DNA of 64,000 bases from Emiliania huxleyi CCMP1516 (taxonomy: Eukaryota > Haptophyta > Isochrysidales > Noelaerhabdaceae), in the NCBI RefSeq assembly GCF_000372725.1, contig NW_005201287.1, positions 798,272-862,271 on the forward strand, read 5' to 3'. A model generated the notes under the pieces. That model was not told the origin of the DNA. It made no database searches and saw nothing but the letters and a program-made list of their open reading frames with translations. Shown piece by piece: positions 30,751 to 41,200 of the stretch. A program made the position numbers and the translations under genes. Each line of letters opens with the position of its first letter. Positions within the stretch are counted from its first letter, which is position 1.

Positions 30751-32373
30751 TCAGCCCCGCTCGTGTGGCTCGAGGTAGTCCATTCCGAGTGCCTCGAAAA
30801 CCTCTCGCTCCGACCCCGCCGGCACCGCCTCCCCCTCCTGCCCGTCGACCGCGGGCTTGCGCTCGAGCCGGTACTCGTTGAGGGTCATCCCGAGCTCGAT
30901 AGCGCGGAGTCGCATCTTGACGTTGAGCAAGTTCGACCCCGTGAAGTAGAGCGTCGCGAAGTGGAACTGCTCCGGCGGCACGCTGCGCAAATCGAGCCGC
31001 CGGTGCATCCCGTCCGGCAGGCGGCACACGCCCATGAACTTGCTCGGCCCCTGCGCGAGCGTGTCCGTCACGTAGCCGCTCTCGCGCAACACGTCAACCC
31101 TACAGGCGCACCGCAGCCTCGCTCACGCGGCGCGGTCGCCGCACTTGGGCACGCGGCGAGGCGGCTGCACCAGCGTGCGAGGAGCGACGCTGGCGTGGCG
31201 CCGTCGGTCGGAGTGACGAGCGCGTCGATGTCGCCCGAGGTCGCCTTGCCCCTGCGGTACGAACCGCACACGACGAGCTGCATCGCAGGCAGCGACGCGT
31301 CCCGCGCAGACAGGAGCGCCTCCTCGTGCCGCCTCGCCTCGGCGCGAGGGATCTTCTGCCGGAACTCCTCCGCGTGCCGCAGGCCGATGCGCTGCGCGGG
31401 GTCGAGCGACACGCTCCCGCCCGCGACGGCGGCGCGCAAGCCGTCGAGCGTCCGGATGCCTACAGGAAAAGTGCAGGAACGGTCCGCGAAGGCCGCGCAG
31501 CTGCTGCAAGCCGTCAAACGCGCGGACGCCCTGTCCGATGAGCGCGCCGGCCCGGACGGCGCCGACGCCGTGGACCAGCTGCAGCTCGCGCAGGGCGACG
31601 ACGTCCGTGTCTCGCTTGAGCTCCTCGAGCTCGGGCAGGTGCCCGCTCTCGAGCACCTGCTCACGCATCGGCTGTGGAGGGACGCACTTCACTCCTCCGG
31701 CCCGGGCAGGCGGCTCCAGCGCCTTGTCGATCCGCTCCGCCATGCCTTTGCCGATCCCTGCGATGCCGCGAGCCTCCTTGCCCGAGACGACGGCGGACGG
31801 GTGCGCCCGCAGGGCCGCAGCCGCTTTCTGGTACGCGGTCGCCCGAAAGGTATCCTTTTGGAGCTTCTTGATGGCGCCCATCTGCTCGAAAATGGAGGCC
31901 AGGTGGTCGTTGTCGCTGCTGGGAGCGATGCCTTCGGGCGAGTCGGGCGTTGCGCCGGGGCTCGCACCGGCGCTACTCGCTGCCGCCGCCGCCGCGGGAG
32001 GAGTGGACAGCGAATCGGCAGCCACCCTCGCGCGCTTTCTCGCCGCAGCAGGCGGTGACGCCTCGCGCTCCTCCGCCGTCGCGGGCGGTGGCGCCGTCGC
32101 GGCCACGGGCGGTGGCGCCGTCGCGGCCGCGGGCGGTGGCGCCTCGTGCTCTTGCGCTGCCGCAGACTGCTTACGGCGGATGGGTCGCGTCCTCTGAGTG
32201 CTCTTATTTCTCTGCACCATCGCGTTCAGGTCGACCTCATACGAGAATCCGCGAGCCTCGAACTGCCCGGAATTGCTTGTGCTGTTGACAGCGTCTGCGA
32301 TGGCTGCCCGCATTGCCGCGTCTACAGGCACCCACTTGTCACGCGTGAGCTCGATCTCCCACAGGTCGTCCAT
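30751..32373 (-). CDS. WWE domain fused to family X DNA polymerase
   Basis: Minus strand, exons 32373-31530, 31459-31153 and 31099-30751, 499 residues. Residues ~1-68 form a WWE domain (WEIELTRDKWVPVDAAMRAA, RGFSYEVDLNAMVQRN, TRPIRR), known to bind (poly)ADP-ribose chains. An Ala-Pro-rich linker follows. From ~150 the polymerase beta order is clear: lyase-domain helices (FEQMGAIKKLQKDTFRATAY), helix-hairpin-helix GIAGIGKGMAERI and LVHGVGAVRAG, the nucleotidyl-transfer motif GSYRRGKATSGDIDALVT with two metal-binding Asp, MGVCRLPDG...RRLDLRSVP with the third Asp, and the thumb with YFTGSNLLNVKMR. It should fill gaps in base-excision or end-joining repair, with the WWE recruiting it to PARylated breaks (inference). 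Intron 1 (GC donor) begins with a copy of the next exon; intron 2 is GT-AG. Confidence 0.85.
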
Positions 32374-33017
32374 TGTCCCACGCGGCGGGCAGAAGTGGAG
32401 TTGCCCAGGTGAGGCGGCGCTTGGGCAACGCTTGCCGACACCGTTGGACGGGGGGCGCCAGGGTAAGCGAAAAAAAAACAAATTTTATCTCAGGGCCTCT
32501 GGGGCGGTCAAAACCGGACCTACCTACCTCTTGGGAATCTTGCAATACGTATCGCTGGCTGAGCCGACGAGGACGGTGGTTGTCAACAGACCCCCTATCT
32601 GGCTAGGAGCCGGAACCCAGTACAGTGCTATTCACAGCACAAGCTGGCGGCTTCAGCATGTGCGTCCTTCTTTTTCGGACGGGGTCGGGGACACGCACTC
32701 CCCGGTGAGCGGTGTGAAAAAGTTGTTAGTCTAAATAAATAAATAAAAACGGACACCTCTCTACTGTGAGATGGGTAAAAAGGAACAGGTCCCCGCCCTT
32801 GCGATCTTTGTGCAGGGTTCTTTGTGGGTGTGGTCGGCGACTAGCCGGGGTCGTCCTCCCGACGGGGTACTAGCACTAGCCGTCTTCCACATGGTCCCTC
32901 GGGTCCCTGCTGCTCCTAATCTCTTCGTACATCCTCCTGCTGATCTCCGCAACGTCCTGCTCCCTCCCTCGTCTCGCCCTGCGGGCGTCTGCTCCGCCTC
33001 CCCGTCGTTAGTCTGTA
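32374..33017. other. Intergenic, no gene seen
   Basis: Carries an aaataaataaataaa stretch near 32735-32750 and an A-rich run near 32470. No recognisable frame. Confidence 0.45.
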
Positions 33018-34447
33018 CTTGGCCTGTCTAGGAGTTTCCGGAAACCAAAAAGGAAACCAGAGGGTCCCCAGCACTTTGTCTTTGAGTTTCCGGAAGTTTC
33101 CAGGGAAACCAGAGGGTGTTTGGTGCTCCATTCTGCTTCTCTCGAGTTTCCCTCGGGAAACTCGCGAGTTTCCCTGAGTCTGAGAGCTGGTCTGGGGTAA
33201 AATATGGGGCAAAATGGAGGAAATCGGCAAACTACCAAAACAGCCTCAGTAGCTCAGACTCGGCTCTCAGTCCTCAGTCAGAGCCCCCCAAAATGACGGA
33301 CATCCACGGAGTTTCCCCGGGGTTTCCCGAGGAAACTAGATAGGGTGCCCACAGGACCCGACTGAAAAAGGGACGCACGAGGCAAATCTGATGTTGGAGT
33401 GTTCCAATAGGAGCGAGGCCTCTCTTCCGTTGGGGGACCGAGTGAATAGGAAACGAGGGTTCCCCATTGTGAGTCGCTCGCGTGCGAGCGTGACACTGCA
33501 CTTGGCGCCGAGCGGCCGCGGCTCAGACCTTGTGCAGGCCTACCCTCAATGACCACGCCGGTCCGGACCGATGGCGCTCGGTGTGGAGCAAGCAAGACCC
33601 CCCCCCCCCCAATCGGCGCGCGCCCGACCTTTGAACGGCCGCCAGGAGCACCAAGAGGACTCCTCTTGGCTGTGGTCAAGGGGGCTTCGACCGGCCTCGG
33701 CTGGGGGGGCGGGTTGTCCCGGCTGCGGACGCGTTCTGCTAGCAGCCCCCTGGGATGGGGACAGCACCCCAAAACTGCCCCTCGGCGGCATACAGCACTG
33801 CCAGCCAGCCTATTCCTCCTCCTCAAGGGCTGTACTATGGCCATATTGCGCCGCCTCCTACTGGCAGCCGGGCGGGCGCGCGCCGTGCGCGCCTCGGCGC
33901 GCGCACGGCTCGCAAAGCTCGAACGAGTACACTGCCGCCCGGCCGCCTCAAGGCTGCCGGGCGGCAGTACTGCCTCGCAAGGCGCGCACCGGCTGCTCTG
34001 GCTGCTGCGCCGGCGGCCGCTGCGCTGGCCGCTGCTGCGCTGGCCGGCGAGCGGTACGGCCGCCGGCGGCCGCTGCACCCGCGCCTTCCCTCGCGGGCGC
34101 CGTCGCGCCGCGCGCGCCCAACTCTGCTGGCACACGGCACGCGTCGTCACTCAGCCGCGGAGAACAGGCAGTGCAGCGCGCGAAGCGCGCGCGATCTCGT
34201 AAGGCTGGATCCGGCCATTCCAAGGGTATACCTTTGAGAATCCCCAGCGTCCCTCCCTCCTAGTCACAATCTCAATATCTCGACTCTCCAACACGAAGTG
34301 CTGCGATCGGGGGTGGCCCATTTCTTTCTTACTTTCTTTTTTTGGGCCCTGTGGGCACCCTACCCTAAACTAGAGGGAAACTAGAAGGAAACACGGAAAG
34401 GAAACCAGGTAGGGTGCGAGAGGAAACTCCTAGACAGGCAGGCCAAG
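33018..34447. mobile_element. 1.4-kb non-autonomous element with nested inverted repeats
   Basis: The left end cttggcctgtctaggagttt (33018-33037) matches, inverted, the right end at 34422-34447, which has an extra ctgc-type tetramer. A second nested pair lies at 33324-33361 and 34344-34384 (tagggtgcccacaggaccc and its complement). Between them the flanks carry many gagtttccc/gggaaactc units and the centre is a GC-rich palindromic zone, for example actgccgcccggc at 33931-33943 facing 33956-33968. No transposase frame is visible, so it would need to be mobilised in trans. Confidence 0.6.
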
Positions 34448-34737
34448 TCTGTCTGTACTCGCCACAGGAAGGACTGGCGGGATGGACCTCCCGGGCTCTG
34501 CCTCTGGACAGGGTGGCCCGCCACAACGCACAAGGACCCCAGGAATTGCGACTCGCCGCTTTCCTCCCACTGTGAATTTGTGTGAGCTCTGTGTCCTGTT
34601 TTGCCAACAACGTACCTAAGGCCAAGTACTTGGCAGAAAGAAAAGAAACACGCCAACCGTGTGTGTCCGCCTTGCGTTTGTTTCATTACATCGATGGCAA
34701 CAAAACAAAACAAATCTCCCTCCCGCGGCTACATTTA

Positions 34738-34875
34738 GCTCAAAAAGAATTTCACAACAAAACTCCCTCGCACGACACTAGGCATGGGACTGGCGCGCAC
34801 TGCTCAAAAAGAATTTTACAACAAAACTCCCTCGCACGACACTGGGCACAGGACTGGGCACGGGACTGGCTCGCA
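34738..34875 (+). repeat. Tandem duplication of ~62 bases
   Basis: ctcaaaaagaattt(c/t)acaacaaaactccctcgcacgacact begins at 34739 and again at 34803, with a further ggcacgggactgg echo near 34857. It lies about 130 bases upstream of the start codon at 35004. Confidence 0.85.
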
Positions 34876-35003
34876 CTGGCACTAACACAGGTACAACAAA
34901 AGCTCTACACTAAACTGTTGAAGATCGTTTCGCGCGTCGCGTTTAGCGCGCCACGGCGCTACTGCTGCCGTGCGGTGCGCGACTCGCAGCCAGCCAGCCA
35001 CAG

Positions 35004-37493
35004 ATGATCGACGACGATGCTGGGGCCTTCGATGCGTGGTTCCGCACCCGGCGCCCCGCCAAGCACCGGCCCCGCCCCGCGACGGCAGCGGCTGACGGAG
35101 GCCTAGACCGGATGCTGAGATCCGAGTCCGCCCCCCTCCTCTCCCGCCGGGAGGCGAGCCCTCGCCGCTCTCCGCAACCCGCGGCTACCGCGGCGACAGG
35201 CCTGGCTCCGGCGACCGCGGTTGGCCTTCTTGGCCCGAGCGGGCGGATCATGATTGGAGAGGCAGATCGGGCACGGGCTATGTACGCGTGGGGCGTCTCT
35301 GCTCCAGAGGCAAAGGTTGCAGAGATCAGAGCGATCGCCCGCGAGGGAGGTTCGGGCATCGCGGCCTGGCGGACCATGCTCCAGCGAGAGGCCACAGGTG
35401 CGACCGCGCGCGCAACGACGGCCCCGATGGGCGCGAGCCGGGCGAGCCAGTGGGCGAGGCTGCAGAGCGGCGCGGCGAGTGGGGCTGGTCGCCCACAGAC
35501 TGCGGGAAATGCCGATGCGTGGGGCCGGCACCAGTCAGCAGAGAATCAATCTAGCCAGCGAATGCAGCGCAGCCTGTCGCGCTTCTCGCTCGAGCCGCCA
35601 AGGCGAACTCAGCTAGACGCCTCCACCCTGGAAAGGATTGCTGCCTTTGAACGCACGCACCGCGCTGCCGGGACGCAAGGCTTGGTGGCAGTCGACGCAG
35701 CGCGACACGCAGGTCACATGGACGCCAGTCATGACGCCAGCTGTCTCCCCTCCTTTGACGACGCGATTGCGACGCTGAGGCGGAACCGGCTGCTCATCCT
35801 CCCGCGATCGGGTCACGGAGGCAGTGGGGAGAGGGATGTGCCTTCAAGAGCACCCGACGACCAGGGCCCACTCACTACGCTCGAGGAGGGAGGCGGCGGG
35901 GAGGGCGGAGACGCGCCAGGATGGGGCGAAGCGTTGCCGCCGAACGAGGTCGAGGACGGGGATCGGCCGGAGTCGCGCCTCCTCGGTTGCCTACTGCCCC
36001 TCTTGGTGGCAGAGGAGCCTGGTGCGAAGGCTGCTGAGCTCCGCCACTGCAAAGACGTGCTGCGAGAGGAGCAGGCACTCCTCACGCAGGCGTTTGACTT
36101 CTACCGATCGCAGCCCGGCCTCGCAGTGGCGTTAGCAGACGGCGGGATGGCAACGACTGAGGGGCAGGCAAAGCAGGCTGCTGACGAGTCGAGGCCGCCC
36201 TCCGACCCCGAGGAGGCGTGGATCATGGATGGCTCCGGCGCGTGCCTCTGCCGCGCGCAGTGGTGGCACTTGCTCCGAGACTCGCCGGGCCTGCTCGGCA
36301 ACGGCCTCACGTGCTCGGACGTCGACTTTCTGTTTGAAGAGGCGATGTCGCGCTCGGGAACGGAAGGCGCCCTCCTCGAAGTCGAAGTCGAAGCCGGGAG
36401 CTACGCGCCCTCGGGAGGCGGCGACACCTCCCCGTCCAACCGACGAGTCGGGTTGGACCCTCACGCGCCCTTGGCCACCATCAATTTGGCCGGCTTTGTC
36501 GTCGCGCTCGCCCACCTCGCCCACACCAAAGCGCGCCTGGCAAATGAGGCGCCCGCGCCGCTCGGCGTCCAGCTTCGCAAGCTACTGCACGGGCACGTCG
36601 AGCCGGCCCTCGGAGGAGCCTCGAGGCTGGACGCACTCAGCAGGGAGCTGCGTCGTCCGCCTTTCACCTCACTGCTCGCCCGCCACTTGCCCATCCTCCG
36701 GCGCTGCTGGAAGTATTGGAATACGCAGCACGGCGAGGTGCTCTCTAGGGGATCGCGGCAGACGGCGGCAGCGCTGACTTCACCGTTTGCCATCAAGGAC
36801 GACGCGGCGGCGCGGAGAGACGGCAAAGAGGTGTGGCTCATGGACAGTGGCGGCGACACTGCCGACTTGCTCAGTTCGGAGGACCGGTTCAACTACAACG
36901 AGATGATCATCATGCTGCGCGAGACGGGTATGTTCCGTGGCGGCGCGCTCAAGGTGTCGGACGTGCCCGATATCTTTGAGGCGGCGACCGGCGACCGGCC
37001 ACGCCTTGCCGATGTCCACGCGGCGAACGCGAGAGACGAGCTCATCTTTGACGAGTTTGTGGAGTTGCTGGTGAGAATTGCAGTCCACCGCGACCGGGGC
37101 GGGGCTGGCGGCCGGTGGATGCGGCGGCCGGAGGTGTCAGACACCGCGGCGCTCGTTTCACTGGCAGACGACTTTCTACGTGACTTTTATAATGCGACGG
37201 ACCGCTTCTATCCTGGCGGACTAGCGCGCATCGTACGGAAGGAGCTTGACGATGGGCCACCGGGCGAACCGGCGACTCGCCGCGTCCACGCTCCGAGCGG
37301 GGCGATGCGAAGCGGGCCGCCACACTCGAGCCTCTCTGTCGCCACCGGGCCACCGCCCTCCCCCGTCCGCGTGCCAATGGCAGCGACATCTCCGGTCATC
37401 CTTCGCTCGCCTCCGACTCAGAGGCAGCCCGCCAAGCCGCGCAAGCCGCTTGACGCTAGAGCGCTGCGCCGCAAGCTGGACGCGATCCGCTGA
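35004..37493 (+). CDS. Large protein with duplicated helical module, possibly cytoskeletal
   Basis: Intron-less frame of 829 residues from ATG at 35004. The first ~250 residues are low complexity. Two related modules are visible, ~403-515 and ~608-700: each starts with W(I/L)MD, has LR(D/E)(S/T)G and SDV..(L/I)FEEA, and ends in a helix of the type F(V/D)..V.LL.RIA (TINLAGFVVALAHLAH; LIFDEFVELLVRIAV). That ending is reminiscent of EF-hand-like repeats in axonemal and TPPP-type proteins, but no complete calcium loop is present. The C-terminus is Pro-rich and basic (KPRKPLDARALRRKLDAIR). A flagellar or microtubule role is a guess. Confidence 0.65.
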   Translation: MIDDDAGAFDAWFRTRRPAKHRPRPATAAADGGLDRMLRSESAPLLSRREASPRRSPQPAATAATGLAPATAVGLLGPSGRIMIGEADRARAMYAWGVSAPEAKVAEIRAIAREGGSGIAAWRTMLQREATGATARATTAPMGASRASQWARLQSGAASGAGRPQTAGNADAWGRHQSAENQSSQRMQRSLSRFSLEPPRRTQLDASTLERIAAFERTHRAAGTQGLVAVDAARHAGHMDASHDASCLPSFDDAIATLRRNRLLILPRSGHGGSGERDVPSRAPDDQGPLTTLEEGGGGEGGDAPGWGEALPPNEVEDGDRPESRLLGCLLPLLVAEEPGAKAAELRHCKDVLREEQALLTQAFDFYRSQPGLAVALADGGMATTEGQAKQAADESRPPSDPEEAWIMDGSGACLCRAQWWHLLRDSPGLLGNGLTCSDVDFLFEEAMSRSGTEGALLEVEVEAGSYAPSGGGDTSPSNRRVGLDPHAPLATINLAGFVVALAHLAHTKARLANEAPAPLGVQLRKLLHGHVEPALGGASRLDALSRELRRPPFTSLLARHLPILRRCWKYWNTQHGEVLSRGSRQTAAALTSPFAIKDDAAARRDGKEVWLMDSGGDTADLLSSEDRFNYNEMIIMLRETGMFRGGALKVSDVPDIFEAATGDRPRLADVHAANARDELIFDEFVELLVRIAVHRDRGGAGGRWMRRPEVSDTAALVSLADDFLRDFYNATDRFYPGGLARIVRKELDDGPPGEPATRRVHAPSGAMRSGPPHSSLSVATGPPPSPVRVPMAATSPVILRSPPTQRQPAKPRKPLDARALRRKLDAIR

Positions 37494-37506
37494 GGTGGGC
37501 CAGCCT

Positions 37507-38307
37507 TCACGCCACACCGCGGCTCGCGTCTTCCCCAGACGACAGAAGGAACAGCAGCCGGTCCACCTGGGGCACGAGGCCGCCGTCGGCCACGACCCCC
37601 ACCAGCTCGTTCGCCTTCTCCACCGTCTTGAGGACACTAGTTCCTGCAGCTATACGGAGCCGCACTTTGATCCACTCCACCTTCTGCACCAGCGTGGTGA
37701 GGCCGTGGGGAGCCTCGGTGCCGTTGCCGACGGCGGGCACGATGCCGTCGTCGGGCTCGAGGCCGTCGCCGGGCACGGGCTTGGACTCTAGCACGGCGGC
37801 GCCAGCATCGCGGCGGTCGTTTTGGCCGTCAACTAGCACGGCGCCGTCGCCGGAGCCGCTGAGCACGGCGCCGTCGCCGGAGCCGCTGAGCATGACGCGG
37901 CCGACCACGAGCTCGTGCTCCGAGGCTGCCGGCGCAGCTCGCGCCTCCACCGCCGCAAGCAGCCGCGCAAAGGCCACCTCGCGCGCCTCCGCGTCCGCCT
38001 CGAGCGCCGCGAGCCGTCGCTCGAGGGCCGCCTCACGCACCTCCGCCTTCGTCGCGTTGGACTTCAGAAGGCCGACCTCGTTGACCGCACAGATCTGCTT
38101 GGAACGCAGCGAGCTGGTCTCGACCGCCGCCTTGTCGACCCTGGAGCGCAGCACGGAGACCTCGGTGATCAGGCTGAGGATCACCCCGTCCAGCCCGAGC
38201 GGCCGCAGGAGAGCGCACGCGTTGCAGTGCGTCCAGTCGGGCTTGTTGAAGGCGCCACACTCACAGCGCCAATGACAGCCGGTGAAGGGCAAGCCAGCCG
38301 ACCACAT
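37507..38307 (-). CDS. RanBP2-type zinc finger / coiled-coil protein
   Basis: Minus-strand frame of 266 residues from ATG at 38307, nearly tail-to-tail with the 35004-37493 gene (13 bases between stops). Near the N-terminus CHWRCECGAFNKPDWTHCNAC has the CxC...CxxC spacing and W/N pattern of RanBP2/NZF-type fingers, which bind ubiquitin or single-stranded RNA. A long coiled coil follows (SVLRSRVDKAAVETSSLRSK, EVREAALERRLAALEADAEA). A 10-residue segment rich in Ser-Gly-Asp is duplicated (SGSGDGAVLSGSGDGAVL). The frame extends further upstream without a better start. Confidence 0.6.
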   Translation of the reverse strand: MWSAGLPFTGCHWRCECGAFNKPDWTHCNACALLRPLGLDGVILSLITEVSVLRSRVDKAAVETSSLRSKQICAVNEVGLLKSNATKAEVREAALERRLAALEADAEAREVAFARLLAAVEARAAPAASEHELVVGRVMLSGSGDGAVLSGSGDGAVLVDGQNDRRDAGAAVLESKPVPGDGLEPDDGIVPAVGNGTEAPHGLTTLVQKVEWIKVRLRIAAGTSVLKTVEKANELVGVVADGGLVPQVDRLLFLLSSGEDASRGVA

Positions 38308-39244
38308 CTTCTTATGCGCCCGAGTAACCTTGTCAAGGCGTTTCCCGCGCCAAGAGGTTCTGAGGCCGTGAGCACACAGAGAGAACACGGCGCTTTTTTT
38401 TAATAAAAAGAAAATTGCTTTGGTAAAGACGAGGCGACGGTGGGGGGGGGCGAGCCGAGGACGATAGAGAGGCCGCGGGTGCGGGCGCGACTCGTCGACC
38501 AGGGAGAGCGGGCTCGAGCGCTCGACCTTCCGCGGGGGGGTGGAAGTGGGTGCGACCCCCAATGCCAGTTGCCCCACCGTCCTCGCCCAGGGAGTCGGGA
38601 GCGGGGTCGCCGGAGGCGGAGTCAGCGGGATCGTGCAGAGAGGACGAAACGGCGGCGGGGCCGCGGCCAAAGAAGGCTAGGAGGGGAGGTCGGGTCCCAC
38701 AGTCGTCGCGTAACCATCTCGGAAGGCGAACAGGAGGGAGGACCGAGGGGAGGGAGGGCCCCCCTCGGAGTGGGGTGAGGAGACCGTGCGCGGAGCGGGG
38801 GGTTCCGAGCGGTGATGTCAGTGAGGAATGTGTGTGTTGTCGTGCTAGTGTCTGGTGTCTACTAGCCCCGAGTAGAGGGGGCGTTCCGCTGCTAGGGGAA
38901 AAACCCGGAGCGCAGAGCTAACCCTCGGGGACCCGTGTTTACTTTACAGCCCTTTCCCTGCGAACGCGCACCCCCCTAGGGGTCAGGGCTCTCTAGCCCG
39001 CAACCCGATGCCGATCATCCGGCCCGCTGGGTACGCTTCTTAGCTCCGCCCCGGCCCTGGATGTGAGGTTTCAGGTTAGACCGCGACTCTGACTCCAAGA
39101 GCTCCAGCAAGTGCTTGTAACGTTTTCCGCCCTAGATTCAAAATATGCACCCGGCCGGCGAGTCGGGATAAGAACCCCCCCCTCCCTTCTCGGGCCCGGC
39201 CGCAGCCCCAAAGGACGGGAAGATATAGTCTCTCTCTCAGCCCC
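38308..39244. other. Intergenic with dispersed repeat
   Basis: Contains copy B of the 285-base family at 38838-39076. The rest is G-rich with no supported gene. Confidence 0.45.
38838..39076 (-). repeat. Dispersed ~285-base repeat, copy B (inverted)
   Basis: Reverse complement aligns with 7331-7617 over nearly its whole length; see that entry for matched blocks. Confidence 0.7.
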
Positions 39245-41200
39245 TCACGCGGGCGGCGGCCAGGCGAGGGGCAGCACGCAGCACGGCGCCGGGCAGCCAA
39301 CCTCCCCCGCGAGGTCGAGCCGGCCAGAGGCGACGTCGCGCCGGTAGATGCGGACGAGGTCGGCGCCTTGCTCGGCAGAGAGGAGGAGCTCTTCCGACCC
39401 GCCGGCGAGGGCGAGGCCGACGGGGGGCGCGGAGGGCCCGCTGGCGGGGGGCGCCTCCCGCTGCGCGAGCTCGAGCCGGCGGCCCCCCTCCGAGGTGCGG
39501 AGGGCGGAGATGTGGCCGCCGCACGCCACGTACACGAACGAGCCGTCCGAGGAGCAGGCGAGCGCCCCGGCGGCGGAGGAGGAGCCGTCCGTGCCGTCGG
39601 CGTCCGCGCCGTTGACGAGCTCGACTCGCTGAACGAGGGTGAGCGCGCCGCGTCCTCCGGCGTCTCGGCCGACGTCCGCCACGAGCAGCACGCCCGAGCC
39701 GGCGCACAGCGCGTAGGCGACGCCGCCGGACGGGTGGCTAGCGAGGTGGGTCGGCCCGTCCTCGACACGCACCACGCCGCCGCCCTCGCCGCCGCCCGCC
39801 CCGCCGCCGCTGACCACCGACAGCGTCTTTCGCGCCGCGTCCCCCAGCAGCAGCCGCCACCCTCCCGCCGCCGACGGGAGGGGGAGCGCCGTCGCGCCCC
39901 CTCTCTCCCGCCCTGTCCTCGGCAGCAGCGTCGATGTGGCCACAGCCGGCAGAGGGAGGCGACTTGCTCCGGCCGCAGACGAGGGGACGAGACCGCCCGA
40001 GCGCGCCAGCCGCGGGCACGGCTTGAGCAGCCGCCGGCGCGGCAGCAGCCACTCGTGCGAGAGGAGGGCGACGGTCCTAATTACTTAATTACTTACTTAC
40101 TTAGTTAATTAATCACAGCCACTCGTGCGAGAGGAGGGCGACGCTCCCGTCTGCAGCCGACGCGACGGCGCACGCGTCGCCGCCAAGACTGCCGCAGCTC
40201 ACGTGGGTGCACGCGCCGCGGCGGCCTTCGCCCCCCACGGCCACGCTCCCGGCGGCGTCGAAGCAGGGCGCGCGGCGCAGGTCGAGGCGGAGCGACAGCA
40301 CGCGCGGCTGCGGGGCGGTCTCCTCCTCGTCGGGGTCGGACGCCTCCGTCGCGACGTGAAGGATGTAGCAGCCGAGCCGGCGGCCGAGCCGCAGGGAGGC
40401 CGGGGCCGCCTCGGCCGCGAGGTGGAGCAGCCGCGTGCTCATCGCCGGGCGGAAGCCGATCGGTGTCAGCTGCGCCGCGGCGGCGTCGAGCCGGAAGGCG
40501 CAGAGCCCGCCCGAGGCGGAGGGAGGCTCGCCCGGGAGGAGGGGCTTGCCGTCGCAGGCAACCACTACCACGCTGCCCGGGTCCTCGCTCGGCGAAGCGA
40601 GCAGCCACGCCGCGAGCCCGACGGCGGCGGCGCACGCGACCAGCAGCCGGCCGAGCGAGAGGGCGAGGCGCCTAGGGAGAGGAGCTTCGAGGCAGGGTCG
40701 GGCAAGGTGCTGGCGGCAGCCGACCGAGAGACGGGGCGACGCGCCACGCGCGGCTGAGCTCGTCGGCCGAGATGGGCCGGAGGGCGGTGTCGAGCCGCTC
40801 ACTCACCTCCTCCGACTGCACCTTGCGCCGCAGGTACACGCGGAAGTACTCGATCTCGTGCGGCCCCGTGTAGACGCGGAAGGCGGTGCCGGTCCAAAAC
40901 TTGAGCGTCGGCACCGGCTCGTCCGGATCAAACGCGATCTGGCGCGCGTCGCAGACGTCGGGCGAGCGGGTGCAGTCGACGCGCCCGATGAGTCCCGGGT
41001 ACTCGCCCGCCAACTCGGCCCACGCGCCGTCGAGCTCTCTGCACCTCTGGCAAGGCGCCGTGTCAAACTTGAGGAAAAACGGACGGCCGTCTCGCATCGC
41101 CTGGGCCAGGCTTGGCCCGTCGACCTCGGCCGGCGCCGCCGCCGCGGTGGCGACGAGGGTCGCGATGACGAGCCAGCGCATGGGCGGCGAGCACGACATG
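39245..41200 (-). CDS. Lumenal thioredoxin-like domain, membrane helix and lactonase-type propeller (one gene or two)
   Basis: Minus strand. From ATG 41200 (or 41181, MRWLVIATLVATAAAAP) a signal peptide leads to a thioredoxin fold with PCQRC active site (FFLKFDTAPCQRCRELDGAW) and cis-Pro region (PVPTLKFWTG). The frame stops at 40672. A GT or GC donor near 40740 and the acceptor at about 40675 would join it in phase to RLALSLGRLLVACAAAVGLA, a membrane helix, and then beta-propeller strands of the 6-phosphogluconolactonase/lactonase type ending at 39245 (GPTHLASHPSGGVAYALCAG, ACSSDGSFVYVACGG). The alternative is two genes, thioredoxin 40672-41200 and propeller 39245 to about 40750. The propeller is interrupted at 40046-40142 by a 27-base duplication with AT filler, removable as a 46-base GT-AG intron (40122-40077). 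Confidence 0.5.
40046..40142. repeat. 27-base exon duplication flanking AT-rich filler
   Basis: 40046-40072 and 40116-40142 are identical (cagccactcgtgcgagagga plus gggcgac). The 43 bases between them are ttaatt/acttactt-rich in otherwise ~75% GC DNA. Confidence 0.95.
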
